Origin: Bacillota bacterium
Lineage (GTDB): Bacteria > Bacillota > Bacilli > Paenibacillales > NBRC-103111
Direction: 5' to 3'
Assembly (NCBI GenBank): GCA_023388055.1
Contig: JAEWGW010000040.1
Coordinates: 124,001-188,000 of the forward strand
DNA: 64,000 bases
Part shown: in pieces, positions 33,684-41,515 of the stretch
How positions within the stretch are numbered: the stretch's first letter is position 1
How the letters are laid out: each line of letters opens with the position of its first letter
Program-made: the position numbers and the translations under genes
The notes under the pieces: generated by a model
Told to the model about the DNA's origin: nothing
The model's input: only the letters and a program-made list of their open reading frames with translations
Databases searched by the model: none

Positions 33684-34592
33684 TTATTCCAAACTCCCCC
33701 AATGGGGGTTAAACCGGTACAGCTTCGAGGGCCGGTGCCCCGCGTCCTTGGTATATTCATTCGTCTCCGTCACCAGGGGGGCGATCTTCCGCCGGAAAGC
33801 CGCTGCCAGCAGCTCCTTGCCGAGAATTACCTCATAGACCTGCTGAAGCTCGGACAGGGTGAACAAAGTCGGCATCAGGTGAAAGGCAATGTCCGTGTAC
33901 TCGATTTTGTTCCGCAGCCGCTCAATGGCATATTCGATGATCCTGGCATGGTCAAAAGCAATCCCGTGGGATTCCACGATCTCCCGGCTAACCCGTTTCG
34001 TCCGGCCTGCATAACTCGTTGTCACCTTCACGATTGCGCCAAGGGATTCCGATTCATGAACCAATGAAACACGAACCAGCCGCTCCAGCTCATACCCGTC
34101 CGCCAGCATGGTTTTCTTCTCCTGCACCAGCCGGCAGTCTACCTCAAACCAGCGGGCATCATCGGCGTCATCGCCGGCCTTCACATCCAGCGCCGTCCGG
34201 TCCACCAAGGCCATATACGATGTGCTGATCACCCGGGTGCGGGGGTCCCGGTCCACATCTCCCCAGGTAAACAGCTGCTCCATGTACACATTCCCGATAT
34301 TGGCCTCACTCAGCAGCTCCCGCTGTGCCGCCTCTTCAAGGCTTTCGTGCATCGACACAAATCCGCCCGGAAGCGCCCATTGCCCCAGAAAGGGATGCTC
34401 CCCCCGTTTAATCAGCAGCAGCTGCAGGGCCTTCTCCGGCAGCTTCCGGTAGTTATTCTGTTCCTTATCGAACACGGTAAAAATCAGCATATCCACCGTA
34501 ACCGACGGCCGTTCATAGATTCCGGCATCATATTGCCGCAGAAATTCTTGTTCCGTCAGCCCGTTCCTGTCACGGAGATTGGAGTCGGCCAT
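33684..34592 (-). CDS. nrtR: NrtR-like regulator (Nudix plus winged helix)
   Basis: About 302 residues. Residues 28-175 form a Nudix-like domain (LLLIKRGEHPFLGQWALPGG); the Nudix box GFVSMHESLEEAAQRELLSE is degenerate (Ser for the first Glu of the EE pair, Asn for the final Gly), as expected for a sensor rather than an enzyme. The C-terminal 110 residues are a winged helix (LFTLSELQQVYEVILGKEL, then KLYRFN). NrtR proteins repress NAD-metabolism genes and release DNA on binding ADP-ribose or related compounds. ATG at 34592 follows AGGTGATGA. First gene of the operon; a palindrome overlaps its promoter. Confidence 0.85.
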   Translation of the reverse strand: MADSNLRDRNGLTEQEFLRQYDAGIYERPSVTVDMLIFTVFDKEQNNYRKLPEKALQLLLIKRGEHPFLGQWALPGGFVSMHESLEEAAQRELLSEANIGNVYMEQLFTWGDVDRDPRTRVISTSYMALVDRTALDVKAGDDADDARWFEVDCRLVQEKKTMLADGYELERLVRVSLVHESESLGAIVKVTTSYAGRTKRVSREIVESHGIAFDHARIIEYAIERLRNKIEYTDIAFHLMPTLFTLSELQQVYEVILGKELLAAAFRRKIAPLVTETNEYTKDAGHRPSKLYRFNPHWGSLE

Positions 34593-34618
34593 ATTCATCA
34601 CCTGTTATTATTATTTTG

Positions 34619-34662
34619 ATATTATCTAAATAATATTATATACTCTTACAGTGATATGTCAA
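34619..34662 (-). promoter_or_regulatory. Promoter and palindromic operator of the ADP-ribose operon
   Basis: On the minus strand TTGACA (34662-34657), 16-bp spacer, TATAAT (34640-34635). A perfect inverted repeat ATATTAT-N4-ATAATAT (34619-34636) overlaps the -10 box and the start site. This is where an autorepressing NrtR-like protein would bind. Confidence 0.7.
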
Positions 34663-34673
34663 GTTGTGGAAAA

Positions 34674-34698
34674 TAAAAAAGCCCGGTCGCCCGGGCTT
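34674..34698 (-). terminator. Terminator of the rtcB/TerD-like operon
   Basis: AAGCCCGG (34679-34686) pairs with CCGGGCTT (34691-34698), loop TCGC. On the minus strand it is followed by TTTTTATTT, 12 bp after the TerD-like gene stop. Confidence 0.85.
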
Positions 34699-34709
34699 GC
34701 TGCTTAGCT

Positions 34710-36797
34710 TTACTGCATATATTCCGCCATAATTGCTGCGGTATCGAAGGGAGTAATCCCTTTTTTCAGAGAAAAGACAGTATTGGCCTCCGCCGGAGTT
34801 TCCACAAGCTCACCTCTGGCCCGGGCATGGAGCATAAACAGCTCATACAAATTTGTTTTTTGCAGAGAGACCATGGCCTTGCCCATCAGCACCATCCCAC
34901 TCTGGTTGCCCTCCACATTGTTAAGGAAGTGTGGTTGCCGCGTCAATGCAATGTCCGTCCAGATCACCATTCTTTCCTTCAAATCCAGTATAACCGGAAT
35001 GGCAATCTGCGTATCGGCAGCCAGATCCACCTTATCCACCACCGTAGCGGGTTCGAAGATTTCCCCGGAGCCGGGATTCTTCCGCATCATCCACCCGGCG
35101 AAGCACTCGGGCAGATCACAGTAAGGCTGGCTGGTGAAGGAATTCAGAGAAGCCACCACATAACGGCCTCCATATTTCAGGACAGAGGGAATATCGATGT
35201 CAATAAACTCGCATGCCCCGTTAGGCGCTGCGGTAATATCGCCGCTATGCACGGCCCGGTAATTGGCGGACCGAAGATTGGTATACGAAATATGGCCCAT
35301 ATACTTCCAGTCCGTATCGTACATCACAGCGGACAGGTCAATATCTACCCGTCCGGTAGGCTGTCCGCCCACCTCTCCTTCCTTCCACCAGGTGAAGAAC
35401 CGGACTATATTGCCCTTCGGCAGTTCAAGTCTGCTGCCTCTTACGAGGGTGCGCAGAGACTTGCTGGCGGAACGCTGGGAATAAGGCACCAGATGATGCT
35501 TGAGTCGTTCATCCAGATACACCTTGCCCAGAGGGGGCAGACTGGCAAACCGGTGCACCAGCGCCTCCCGGCAAATGGCAGCCAGCTCTTCACAGACTGA
35601 GGCATCCAGCTTGGGCAGCAGATTCTTAACCGCCACTGCCTTACCCACGTTGCCCTTGGGGAAAAAGGTCCGCAGCTGTTGCCCATCATTGCGGTGGGTG
35701 AAATGCGCCATCACCTGAAGCAATACCGGAGTGGACACGTCTCGGGCTTTCAGCCGGAAAAACTCCACGATGTCGGATGCCTCCCCGCTAAGCCGAAGCA
35801 AGTGATCCAGCCGTCTGGCGAACTCGCCGGGGCGGGATTCCAGAAGCCCCACCGCCTCCCATACATCCCCCGACAGCAGAGCCAGCTCCACCTTGCTATT
35901 GAAGGTTTGGTACGGCAGATCATTCCGGAGAATATCGAAGGCTTCCCTGCAACGGAAGAACCGCTGCTTGTATTCAGCGGGGTGCAGCCGCTCGCCAAGC
36001 CTGATCCAGCACTCCTTGTAACGGAGCATATCCTCCGTCATATTGCCGCAGCCCTCCAGCAGACCAAGCAGCAGCCGTCTTTCGGGGCGTTTGAAGGAAC
36101 GGAAACGGGTGGGAGCAGCCAGGCTCACATCCCCTTCGGACATGGCGACGGCAAACCGGAGTACATCTGTTGCCGTTTTGAAATACCGTTGGATTAGGTT
36201 GATCTGTACCCGTTCATGCTTCAGCAGCGCACCAACCGCAAAGGCCACATTTTCCTTGGAGGGAATCTCTTCAGGCAGAATGGCTTCCAGATCTTCTACA
36301 TGGGCAATGGCCCACTCAATCCCCTCCTTATCGCTTTCGGAGATAGAGCCGTTGGCCTGGATCAAACGCCGGATCAAACGGGCAAAGTCCGCATCGTCAC
36401 CAAGCTCAATCACCTTCAGATCAACCCGCTCCAGCAGGGGAAGCCGCGGTTTGGCCTCACCCGCCGGAAGGGCCAGAGTCAGATAATGCAGGATGGCATT
36501 GATATACAGTTCGATATCGTCCTCTTCCATAACCTGATCCGGAAATTGCGGATACATCGGCTTATAGGCCACATGAGCGCCAACAATGTTTCTTAATTCT
36601 TTCACTAAAGCGGTATAGACCGCTGTAAATTCACCTTTGGAAAGCGTCCGGAATACGTCCATCAGCTCCTTGGAAAAGGTGTAGCCCAAGGACTCCACGT
36701 TCTTCATCGCCGTGGCCAGGCAAGACTCCGGGAGCCTGCTTTGACCCGGATGGACAGTGAGCTTCCCCGTTTTTCTCAGATAGATGGAATGGTTCAT
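34710..36797 (-). CDS. MXAN_6230/SCO0854-type protein with C-terminal TerD-like domain
   Basis: About 695 residues, cytoplasmic. The first 440 are mostly helical and repeat-like. From about residue 470 a TerD-like beta-sandwich follows (RVDIDLSAVMYDTDWKYMGH, HSGDITAAPNGACEFIDIDI, VVASLNSFTSQPYCDLPECF), including the Asp-rich calcium-site pattern. From memory this matches a family (MXAN_6230/SCO0854) reported to co-occur with RtcB in RNA-repair loci. ATG at 36797 follows GGAGG. It is the second gene after rtcB, separated by 323 bp of structured sequence. Biochemical role unknown; an RNA-end-handling or scaffold partner of RtcB is inferred. Confidence 0.75.
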   Translation of the reverse strand: MNHSIYLRKTGKLTVHPGQSRLPESCLATAMKNVESLGYTFSKELMDVFRTLSKGEFTAVYTALVKELRNIVGAHVAYKPMYPQFPDQVMEEDDIELYINAILHYLTLALPAGEAKPRLPLLERVDLKVIELGDDADFARLIRRLIQANGSISESDKEGIEWAIAHVEDLEAILPEEIPSKENVAFAVGALLKHERVQINLIQRYFKTATDVLRFAVAMSEGDVSLAAPTRFRSFKRPERRLLLGLLEGCGNMTEDMLRYKECWIRLGERLHPAEYKQRFFRCREAFDILRNDLPYQTFNSKVELALLSGDVWEAVGLLESRPGEFARRLDHLLRLSGEASDIVEFFRLKARDVSTPVLLQVMAHFTHRNDGQQLRTFFPKGNVGKAVAVKNLLPKLDASVCEELAAICREALVHRFASLPPLGKVYLDERLKHHLVPYSQRSASKSLRTLVRGSRLELPKGNIVRFFTWWKEGEVGGQPTGRVDIDLSAVMYDTDWKYMGHISYTNLRSANYRAVHSGDITAAPNGACEFIDIDIPSVLKYGGRYVVASLNSFTSQPYCDLPECFAGWMMRKNPGSGEIFEPATVVDKVDLAADTQIAIPVILDLKERMVIWTDIALTRQPHFLNNVEGNQSGMVLMGKAMVSLQKTNLYELFMLHARARGELVETPAEANTVFSLKKGITPFDTAAIMAEYMQ

Positions 36798-37120
36798 ATT
36801 TCGGAAACCTCCTTGTTTCAATGGATTAAACATGGCCGGGAAACCCGCATCTCTAGAGCTCTAATGGGTGTAGAAGGAAGAAACGCGATAGCCCGGCCAT
36901 GCTGTTTCAGGAAACCAGCCACCCTAATATCATACCAGTGATGGGGAGAAGGAAGGATGGCTATAGCCTGATAGACCCTATTGTGCCATGCTTCAGCGCA
37001 AGCGAACAGGGTGAAAGTATGGCGACCGAGGATAAACGCCTGTCGGCGTCCTTTCGCGCCAGGCGTTTGTCAAGAAGTCGAACGGCTTCTCCGATATATA
37101 CTTTCTGAGACTTTTTCAAA
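36798..37120 (-). ncRNA. Structured non-coding segment between rtcB and the TerD-like gene
   Basis: Three strong folds lie in this 323-bp gap. (1) CATGGCCGGG (36831-36840) pairs with CCCGGCCATG (36892-36901). (2) ACCCTATTGTGC pairs with GCGCAA and AGGGT in 36975-37012. (3) GAAAGTAT (37013-37020) pairs with ATACTTTC (37098-37105) and encloses two hairpins, 37034-37068 (AAACGCC/GGCGTTT) and 37073-37090 (AGAAG/CTTCT), giving a three-way junction. The pairings work on either strand; co-transcription with rtcB favours the minus strand. No frame with a ribosome binding site is present. Could be a processed RNA, a structured inter-cistronic region, or a substrate/guide of the repair system. Confidence 0.4.
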
Positions 37121-38539
37121 TCAGACACCCTTCACCACGGCCAAGGGCTTGCACTTGGCCACCACTTGGGCCAGTCCGGCGCCGACCACGCTTTCGATAA
37201 TTTGATCCACATCCTTATACGCCTGAGGCGATTCATCCACGAGAGACTCCAGGGACTTGTGATTCACCACCACCTCATCCTCTGTTCCGATCTTCAAGGC
37301 GGCGGAGAAGGCATCCACGGTAATCAGCTTTTTGGTTTGGCTGCGGGAACGGATACGGCCAGCCCCATGGCAGATGGAATAGAAATTCTCCTTGCCGCCA
37401 GGTGCCCCCACCATAATATAGGAGGAGGACCCCATGGAGCCGGGGATCAGGGCAGGGTGCCCGGTTTCCAGATACGGCTCCGGGTTATCCGGGTGGTTGG
37501 CGGGCAAAGCGCGGGTTGCCCCTTTCCGGTGGACAAAATAAGACTCCCCCTCATGCTCCTCCTGCCACGCATAGTTATGCATCAGATCATAGAGCACACT
37601 CATTTCGAATTTGGAGCCGAATACTTCCTTCCCTGCTTCCCGGACCGCGTAAGCGATCAGGTGGCGGTTGGCCACCGCATAGTTCAGGGCGGAATACAGC
37701 AGGCTTACATAATTCCGCCCCTCCTGGTGGGCCAGAGGTGCAAACAGCAGGTTGGGATCAGCAGTGCCCAGACCTTCCTTATGCATCATTTTCTTCATCA
37801 GGCTGCCGCAGTATTGGCTCACCGACCCTCCCCAGTTGCGGGAGCCGGAGTGGATCATCACTGCCACCTGACCGTCGAAGAGTCCCCAGGCCTCCGCAAT
37901 CTCCCGCATCGGTTCGGCAATCTCGATGGACTGGATCTCCACGAAGTGATTCCCATTCCCCAAGGTCCCCAGCTGCCGGTGGGACCGGTGCCAGACCCGC
38001 TCGGGAAACAAGTTCAACGCTTCCTCATCCACAGCAAATTTACTCTGCTCCACATGGGTGAGGGAACGGCTTTTGCGGGGCGTGTAGCCATCGGGCAGAT
38101 ATTTCTTCGGCAGTCCGTGAAGCCCCTTCAGAACCACATGCTCCAGCCGGATATCCGAGAAGTGCCCCCGGACATGGTCCTCCACCGGCAGCAGCTTCTC
38201 AATCGCCTTCACCAGCTTGCGGCGGAGCTTCACATCCTTTACCTCGTCCTTGTGCAGATTGGTCAGATGCACCCGCATGCCGCAGCCAATGTCGCTGCCC
38301 ACAATAGACGGGGACACATAGCCGTCGGCCGTCCGCCACACGGCAGTGGTGCCGATGCAGGTTCCCACGCCCACATGCACGTCCGGGGTATAGCTCATAT
38401 AGACCTGATTGGGAATCTGCAGGTTGTTATTGGCCATTTCAAACACTTTGTAATTCAGCTCCGCAAACAGGGAATCCCCTGCATACACATGCACATCTCC
38501 TGCGGGAAGCTGTACCTTCCGGTAATAGCTGGTATCCAT
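37121..38539 (-). CDS. rtcB: RtcB-family RNA ligase
   Basis: About 472 residues. RtcB joins 2',3'-cyclic phosphate (or 3'-P) and 5'-OH RNA ends using GTP and manganese. Seen motifs: metal-site VGSDIGCGMRVHL (about residue 62), LGTLGNGNHFVEIQ, VMIHSGSRNWGGSV and, near the end, FYSICHGAGRIRSRSQ, whose His carries the GMP intermediate. ATG at 38539 follows AGAGGAAAG; longer starts would overlap the leader terminator. Upstream are a promoter, a 25-codon leader peptide and an intrinsic terminator, so expression is probably induced by attenuation. The TerD-like gene is downstream. Confidence 0.92.
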   Translation of the reverse strand: MDTSYYRKVQLPAGDVHVYAGDSLFAELNYKVFEMANNNLQIPNQVYMSYTPDVHVGVGTCIGTTAVWRTADGYVSPSIVGSDIGCGMRVHLTNLHKDEVKDVKLRRKLVKAIEKLLPVEDHVRGHFSDIRLEHVVLKGLHGLPKKYLPDGYTPRKSRSLTHVEQSKFAVDEEALNLFPERVWHRSHRQLGTLGNGNHFVEIQSIEIAEPMREIAEAWGLFDGQVAVMIHSGSRNWGGSVSQYCGSLMKKMMHKEGLGTADPNLLFAPLAHQEGRNYVSLLYSALNYAVANRHLIAYAVREAGKEVFGSKFEMSVLYDLMHNYAWQEEHEGESYFVHRKGATRALPANHPDNPEPYLETGHPALIPGSMGSSSYIMVGAPGGKENFYSICHGAGRIRSRSQTKKLITVDAFSAALKIGTEDEVVVNHKSLESLVDESPQAYKDVDQIIESVVGAGLAQVVAKCKPLAVVKGV

Positions 38540-38579
38540 ATATTCATTCTTTCCTCTCATTAGTAGGGTAAAAAAGCAC

Positions 38580-38609
38580 AAAAAAACCACAGACCATCAT
38601 GGCCTGTGG
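38580..38609 (-). terminator. rtcB leader terminator (attenuator)
   Basis: On the minus strand an 11-bp stem (CCACAGGCCAT against ATGGTCTGTGG, one G-U) with a 1-nt nominal loop is followed by seven T. It ends about 40 bp before the rtcB start codon. An upstream GGACCTGT (about 38646-38653) can pair with ACAGGCC of its left arm, with one bulged A, as an antiterminator. Confidence 0.85.
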
Positions 38610-38654
38610 CTGTACATACATAGGGATATAGGAACGGTAAAAAAACAGGTCCTA

Positions 38655-38732
38655 TTATCTCGTACTGCTCCGAGAGACCGATGGCAGGAATCGCCTATTC
38701 AATTGGTGTGCAGAACGTTGAATGCCGGTCAT
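38655..38732 (-). CDS. rtcB leader peptide (25 residues, Arg/Ser-rich)
   Basis: ATG at 38732 with AAAGGAGT 9 bp upstream; the product begins MTGIQRSAHQLNRRFLPSVS and ends RSSTR. Five Arg and five Ser among 25 residues, using CGT, AGG, CGA, CGG and AGA for Arg. The stop lies 45 nt before the terminator stem. The layout is that of a ribosome-mediated attenuator: stalling at scarce or broken tRNAs could favour the antiterminator. Too short for homology claims. Confidence 0.55.
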   Translation of the reverse strand: MTGIQRSAHQLNRRFLPSVSRSSTR

Positions 38733-38764
38733 GCTCATCGACTCCTTTCGTGTGAATTAGTTGC

Positions 38765-38794
38765 ATCATACTATCTCCCGTTGGTTTACGTCAA
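38765..38794 (-). promoter_or_regulatory. rtcB promoter
   Basis: On the minus strand TTGACG (38794-38789), 18-bp spacer, TATGAT (38770-38765). Start expected near 38758, just before the leader-peptide ribosome binding site. Confidence 0.65.
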
Positions 38795-38893
38795 TGGGCC
38801 GCGGCGGGAGAAAATGGATATAGCCATTTTTACCGCTGCAAATCCTGACTATACCGGAATGCAGATGGTACGGTATACTAAAATATGGTCTGA

Positions 38894-38922
38894 TTGGTCA
38901 GAATTATGTATTCTATTATTCT
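38894..38922 (+). promoter_or_regulatory. Promoter of the RCC1/stalk gene
   Basis: TTGGTC (38894-38899), 17-bp spacer, TATTCT (38917-38922), 20 bp before the start codon region with GCGGAGG. Confidence 0.45.
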
Positions 38923-38941
38923 ATTTCTAGCGGAGGTCAGT

Positions 38942-40453
38942 ATGGGAAAAACGCTACGGGCATTGGGCTGGTTGATTCTTATTATTATTGCGCTGCAGGG
39001 GATTCCGGCATATGTACACGGTGCAGAGAATGTGTCCGTTAAGAAGGTGGAAATCGGCCCCAACACCAATCTAATTCTTTTGCAGGATGGCCGGCTGGTA
39101 TTTGACCGCAAGGAAGGGCTTCTGGATTCGGAGGATATGCACTACACCTACATAACCAACAATGAAGGGGAAACCGGCTGGAAGGACGTGGCCTCCAATG
39201 GAAGCTCGGTATATGCCATTAAGGAGGATGGCACCATGTGGGCCACAGGGTTTAATGATGTGGGCCAGTTAGGCGCAGGTGATACGGTGAGCCGCGAAGC
39301 GTTTACCCAGATCGGCAAAGGCCAAAACTGGAAAACCGTGTCCAGCAATTATGGTCATGCCGTTGCCCTTACAGAGAGCGGCACCCTGTGGGCCTGGGGC
39401 TTCAACAGCTCTGGGCAGTTGGGCGACGGTACCCAGACCAACCGTTCCGTCCCTACCCGCATCGGGCGTGACTCGGACTGGAAGGAGGTTTTTGCCGCAA
39501 GCTACCACACCATGGCCGTGAAGCAGGACGGCAGTGTCTGGGCATGGGGAGCATCAACAGCACTTCGACTGAATATGGATACCGGCAAAAATATCACCAA
39601 ACCCGTTCAGATTTTCGATACCCTGGATTACCGGAAAATCTCTGTGGGCAATGTCCATACGCTGGTCATTCTGGCGGACGGGACCCTGTGGGGCTGGGGG
39701 TTAAACCAAAGCGGGCAGCTGGGAACAGATGCATTTGAGGAATCCCTTTTCGAAAATATAAGCAGTGACCACTGGCTGGATATCTCTGCATCGGATGATT
39801 CCAGCTACGCCATTAAGGCTGATGGTACCTTGTGGTCCATCAGGAAAGGCTTTACGCTCCTGTCCAACGATACGGACTGGGCCGCCCTGACCCATGGACC
39901 GGATAGCGACGGCGCAGGGGGAAATGTACACGCCGTCAAAACCAGCGGCAAGCTTTACTCCCTGAGGTACTCTACGGTTAAGGAGAAAACGGCCTTTAAT
40001 AAGGCGTTCGGGCTGGATTATGTGTGGGCGGACACCAACCCGGTTACCATCAAGACGGGTCTGAAGAAAAGTGTAGTGGAGGCCTGCCTGATAAACGGGG
40101 AGAACTATGTGAAGCTGCGGGATCTGGCTGCCCTGATGAACGGCTCAGAGAAGCAATTCCATATCGGCTGGGATGAGACCCGGAATACGGTGACCGTATC
40201 GCCCCATACAGCCTATGTATCCGTAGGCGGAGAGCTTCCTGCGGCAGGGCCGCAGGCTAGGAAGAAGGCGATTCCCAGCGAAGCCAAATTACTGGTCTCC
40301 GGTGAAGAAGCAGCACTGTCTGCTTACCACATAGACGGCAATAACTATTACCGGCTGCGGGATATAGCCCAAGCCCTGGACTTTAACGTCACCTGGGACG
40401 CCGCCAACAACGCCATCGTTGCGGATCCCAAATCCTCGTATATTCCGGAATAA
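38942..40453 (+). CDS. Secreted RCC1-repeat protein with stalk (copper amine oxidase N) domain
   Basis: About 503 residues. A signal peptide (ALGWLILIIIALQGIPAY, cleavage near AYVHG) is followed by five or six RCC1-type beta-propeller blades (GTLWAWGFNSSGQLGDGT, GSVWAWG, GTLWGWGLNQSGQLG) to about residue 350. The last 110 residues hold two stalk/copper-amine-oxidase-N segments (NYVKLRDLAALMNG and NYYRLRDIAQALDFNVTWD). Exported; probably a cell-wall-associated binding protein. ATG at 38942 follows GCGGAGG with a 5-bp spacer. Own promoter and strong terminator. Ligand unknown. Confidence 0.85.
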   Translation: MGKTLRALGWLILIIIALQGIPAYVHGAENVSVKKVEIGPNTNLILLQDGRLVFDRKEGLLDSEDMHYTYITNNEGETGWKDVASNGSSVYAIKEDGTMWATGFNDVGQLGAGDTVSREAFTQIGKGQNWKTVSSNYGHAVALTESGTLWAWGFNSSGQLGDGTQTNRSVPTRIGRDSDWKEVFAASYHTMAVKQDGSVWAWGASTALRLNMDTGKNITKPVQIFDTLDYRKISVGNVHTLVILADGTLWGWGLNQSGQLGTDAFEESLFENISSDHWLDISASDDSSYAIKADGTLWSIRKGFTLLSNDTDWAALTHGPDSDGAGGNVHAVKTSGKLYSLRYSTVKEKTAFNKAFGLDYVWADTNPVTIKTGLKKSVVEACLINGENYVKLRDLAALMNGSEKQFHIGWDETRNTVTVSPHTAYVSVGGELPAAGPQARKKAIPSEAKLLVSGEEAALSAYHIDGNNYYRLRDIAQALDFNVTWDAANNAIVADPKSSYIPE

Positions 40454-40465
40454 CGATTTCATGCG

Positions 40466-40501
40466 AAAAAAGCTGGTGCGGATTGTCGCGCCAGCTTTTT
40501 T
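40466..40501. terminator. Bidirectional intrinsic terminator
   Basis: AAAAAAGCTGGTGCG pairs with CGCGCCAGCTTTTTT across a short loop. It separates the convergent RCC1 and Gfo/Idh genes. Confidence 0.88.
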
Positions 40502-40510
40502 GCATACACA

Positions 40511-41515
40511 TCAGCAAGTTTCCGGAGGGCCTGCCTTGGCATAGATCGCCAATGCCAGCTCCGTGGACAACGCCGCGGCTTCACCGGATATAAACGGTTC
40601 CCGCTCTTCAGCGATAGCACCGAGAAAATCCTCCAGCAAATCCACAAACAGCTCATCGTTAGGCTTGGCTGTTGGCCATTCCGGCTTCTCCTCACCGGGA
40701 ACATGGAACCCGAGTATCCCCCCGTAGTCCGCCTTTATACTTCCCCGTGTGCCTGTAATCTCCACATATTCCTTTTTCAACCCGGTGCTGGCGGTAGAGG
40801 CCTCGATCATCCCAACGGCCCCGTTCCCGTAACGGACTACGGCATAACCATGATCCTCCGTCTCAATGTCATGGTACACCCGGAAGGTTCTGGCTGTTTG
40901 CACCTCCCGGTATCCGCCCGCCAGCCACAGCACCATATCCAACAGATGACTGCCCTGCTGCATGAAGGGCCCTCCGCCGTCCAGCTCCCAGGTGCCATGC
41001 CAGGAATCATAATACTCCTTGGGCCGGAAATGCTTGATTACCGCATCCACCACCAAAATCCGCCCCAGCTTGCCGGAGTCGATCCAGTTCTTCAGCTCCC
41101 GGATATGGGGAATGAAGCGCCGCATATAGGACACGCCCAGCCGGACATTGTGGTCGCGGCAGCTTTGTACCATTTCTCTCTGTCGTTCCGGCGAGATATC
41201 CAGGGGCTTTTCGCAGAGACAGTGCAGGCCCAGGCGGGAGGCCTCCATCACCCCTTCGTAATGGAGGGCATTGGGGGTGCAGATAACGGCAGCTGTTGCT
41301 CCGGAACGCTCCGCCACATCGGCAATGGAGGTCCCATAGACAGAAATACCGTGTTTCTCTGCAAACACCCGGCATTTCTCCGCATTCCTGCCCACAACTC
41401 CCACAAGCTTCACCCGCTCCGGAACACGGTCAATGGCAGCCACATATTTTTCGCTGATATTGCCATGGCCGATTAACACGATGCGTTGAACGGTTACCAC
41501 CTCACTCTTGTTCAC
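40511..41515 (-). CDS. Gfo/Idh/MocA-family oxidoreductase
   Basis: About 334 residues. N-terminal Rossmann fold with VLIGHGNISEKY (GxGxxx), then CTPNALHYEGVMEASRLGLHCLCEKPL (catalytic EKP Lys, about residue 97) and the C-terminal alpha/beta domain with GGGPFMQQGSHLLDMV (the D/H pair of the active site). It oxidises a sugar, inositol or amino acid with NAD(P). GTG at 41515 follows GGAGG with a 6-bp spacer and overlaps the carbonic anhydrase gene end by 14 bp, so the two are co-translated. Substrate not predictable. Confidence 0.88.
   Translation of the reverse strand: MNKSEVVTVQRIVLIGHGNISEKYVAAIDRVPERVKLVGVVGRNAEKCRVFAEKHGISVYGTSIADVAERSGATAAVICTPNALHYEGVMEASRLGLHCLCEKPLDISPERQREMVQSCRDHNVRLGVSYMRRFIPHIRELKNWIDSGKLGRILVVDAVIKHFRPKEYYDSWHGTWELDGGGPFMQQGSHLLDMVLWLAGGYREVQTARTFRVYHDIETEDHGYAVVRYGNGAVGMIEASTASTGLKKEYVEITGTRGSIKADYGGILGFHVPGEEKPEWPTAKPNDELFVDLLEDFLGAIAEEREPFISGEAAALSTELALAIYAKAGPPETC

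Larger units (their letters stand above)
38540..38941. other. Intergenic region between rtcB and the RCC1 gene
   Basis: 402 bp between divergent genes. On the minus strand it contains the rtcB promoter, leader ORF and attenuator. On the plus strand it contains the promoter of the RCC1 gene (38894-38922). Confidence 0.7.

Noticed and set aside
37073..37090. tRNA T-arm-like hairpin between rtcB and the TerD-like gene
   Set aside because: The loop has eight nucleotides and does not match the T-loop consensus; no acceptor or anticodon arm could be built.
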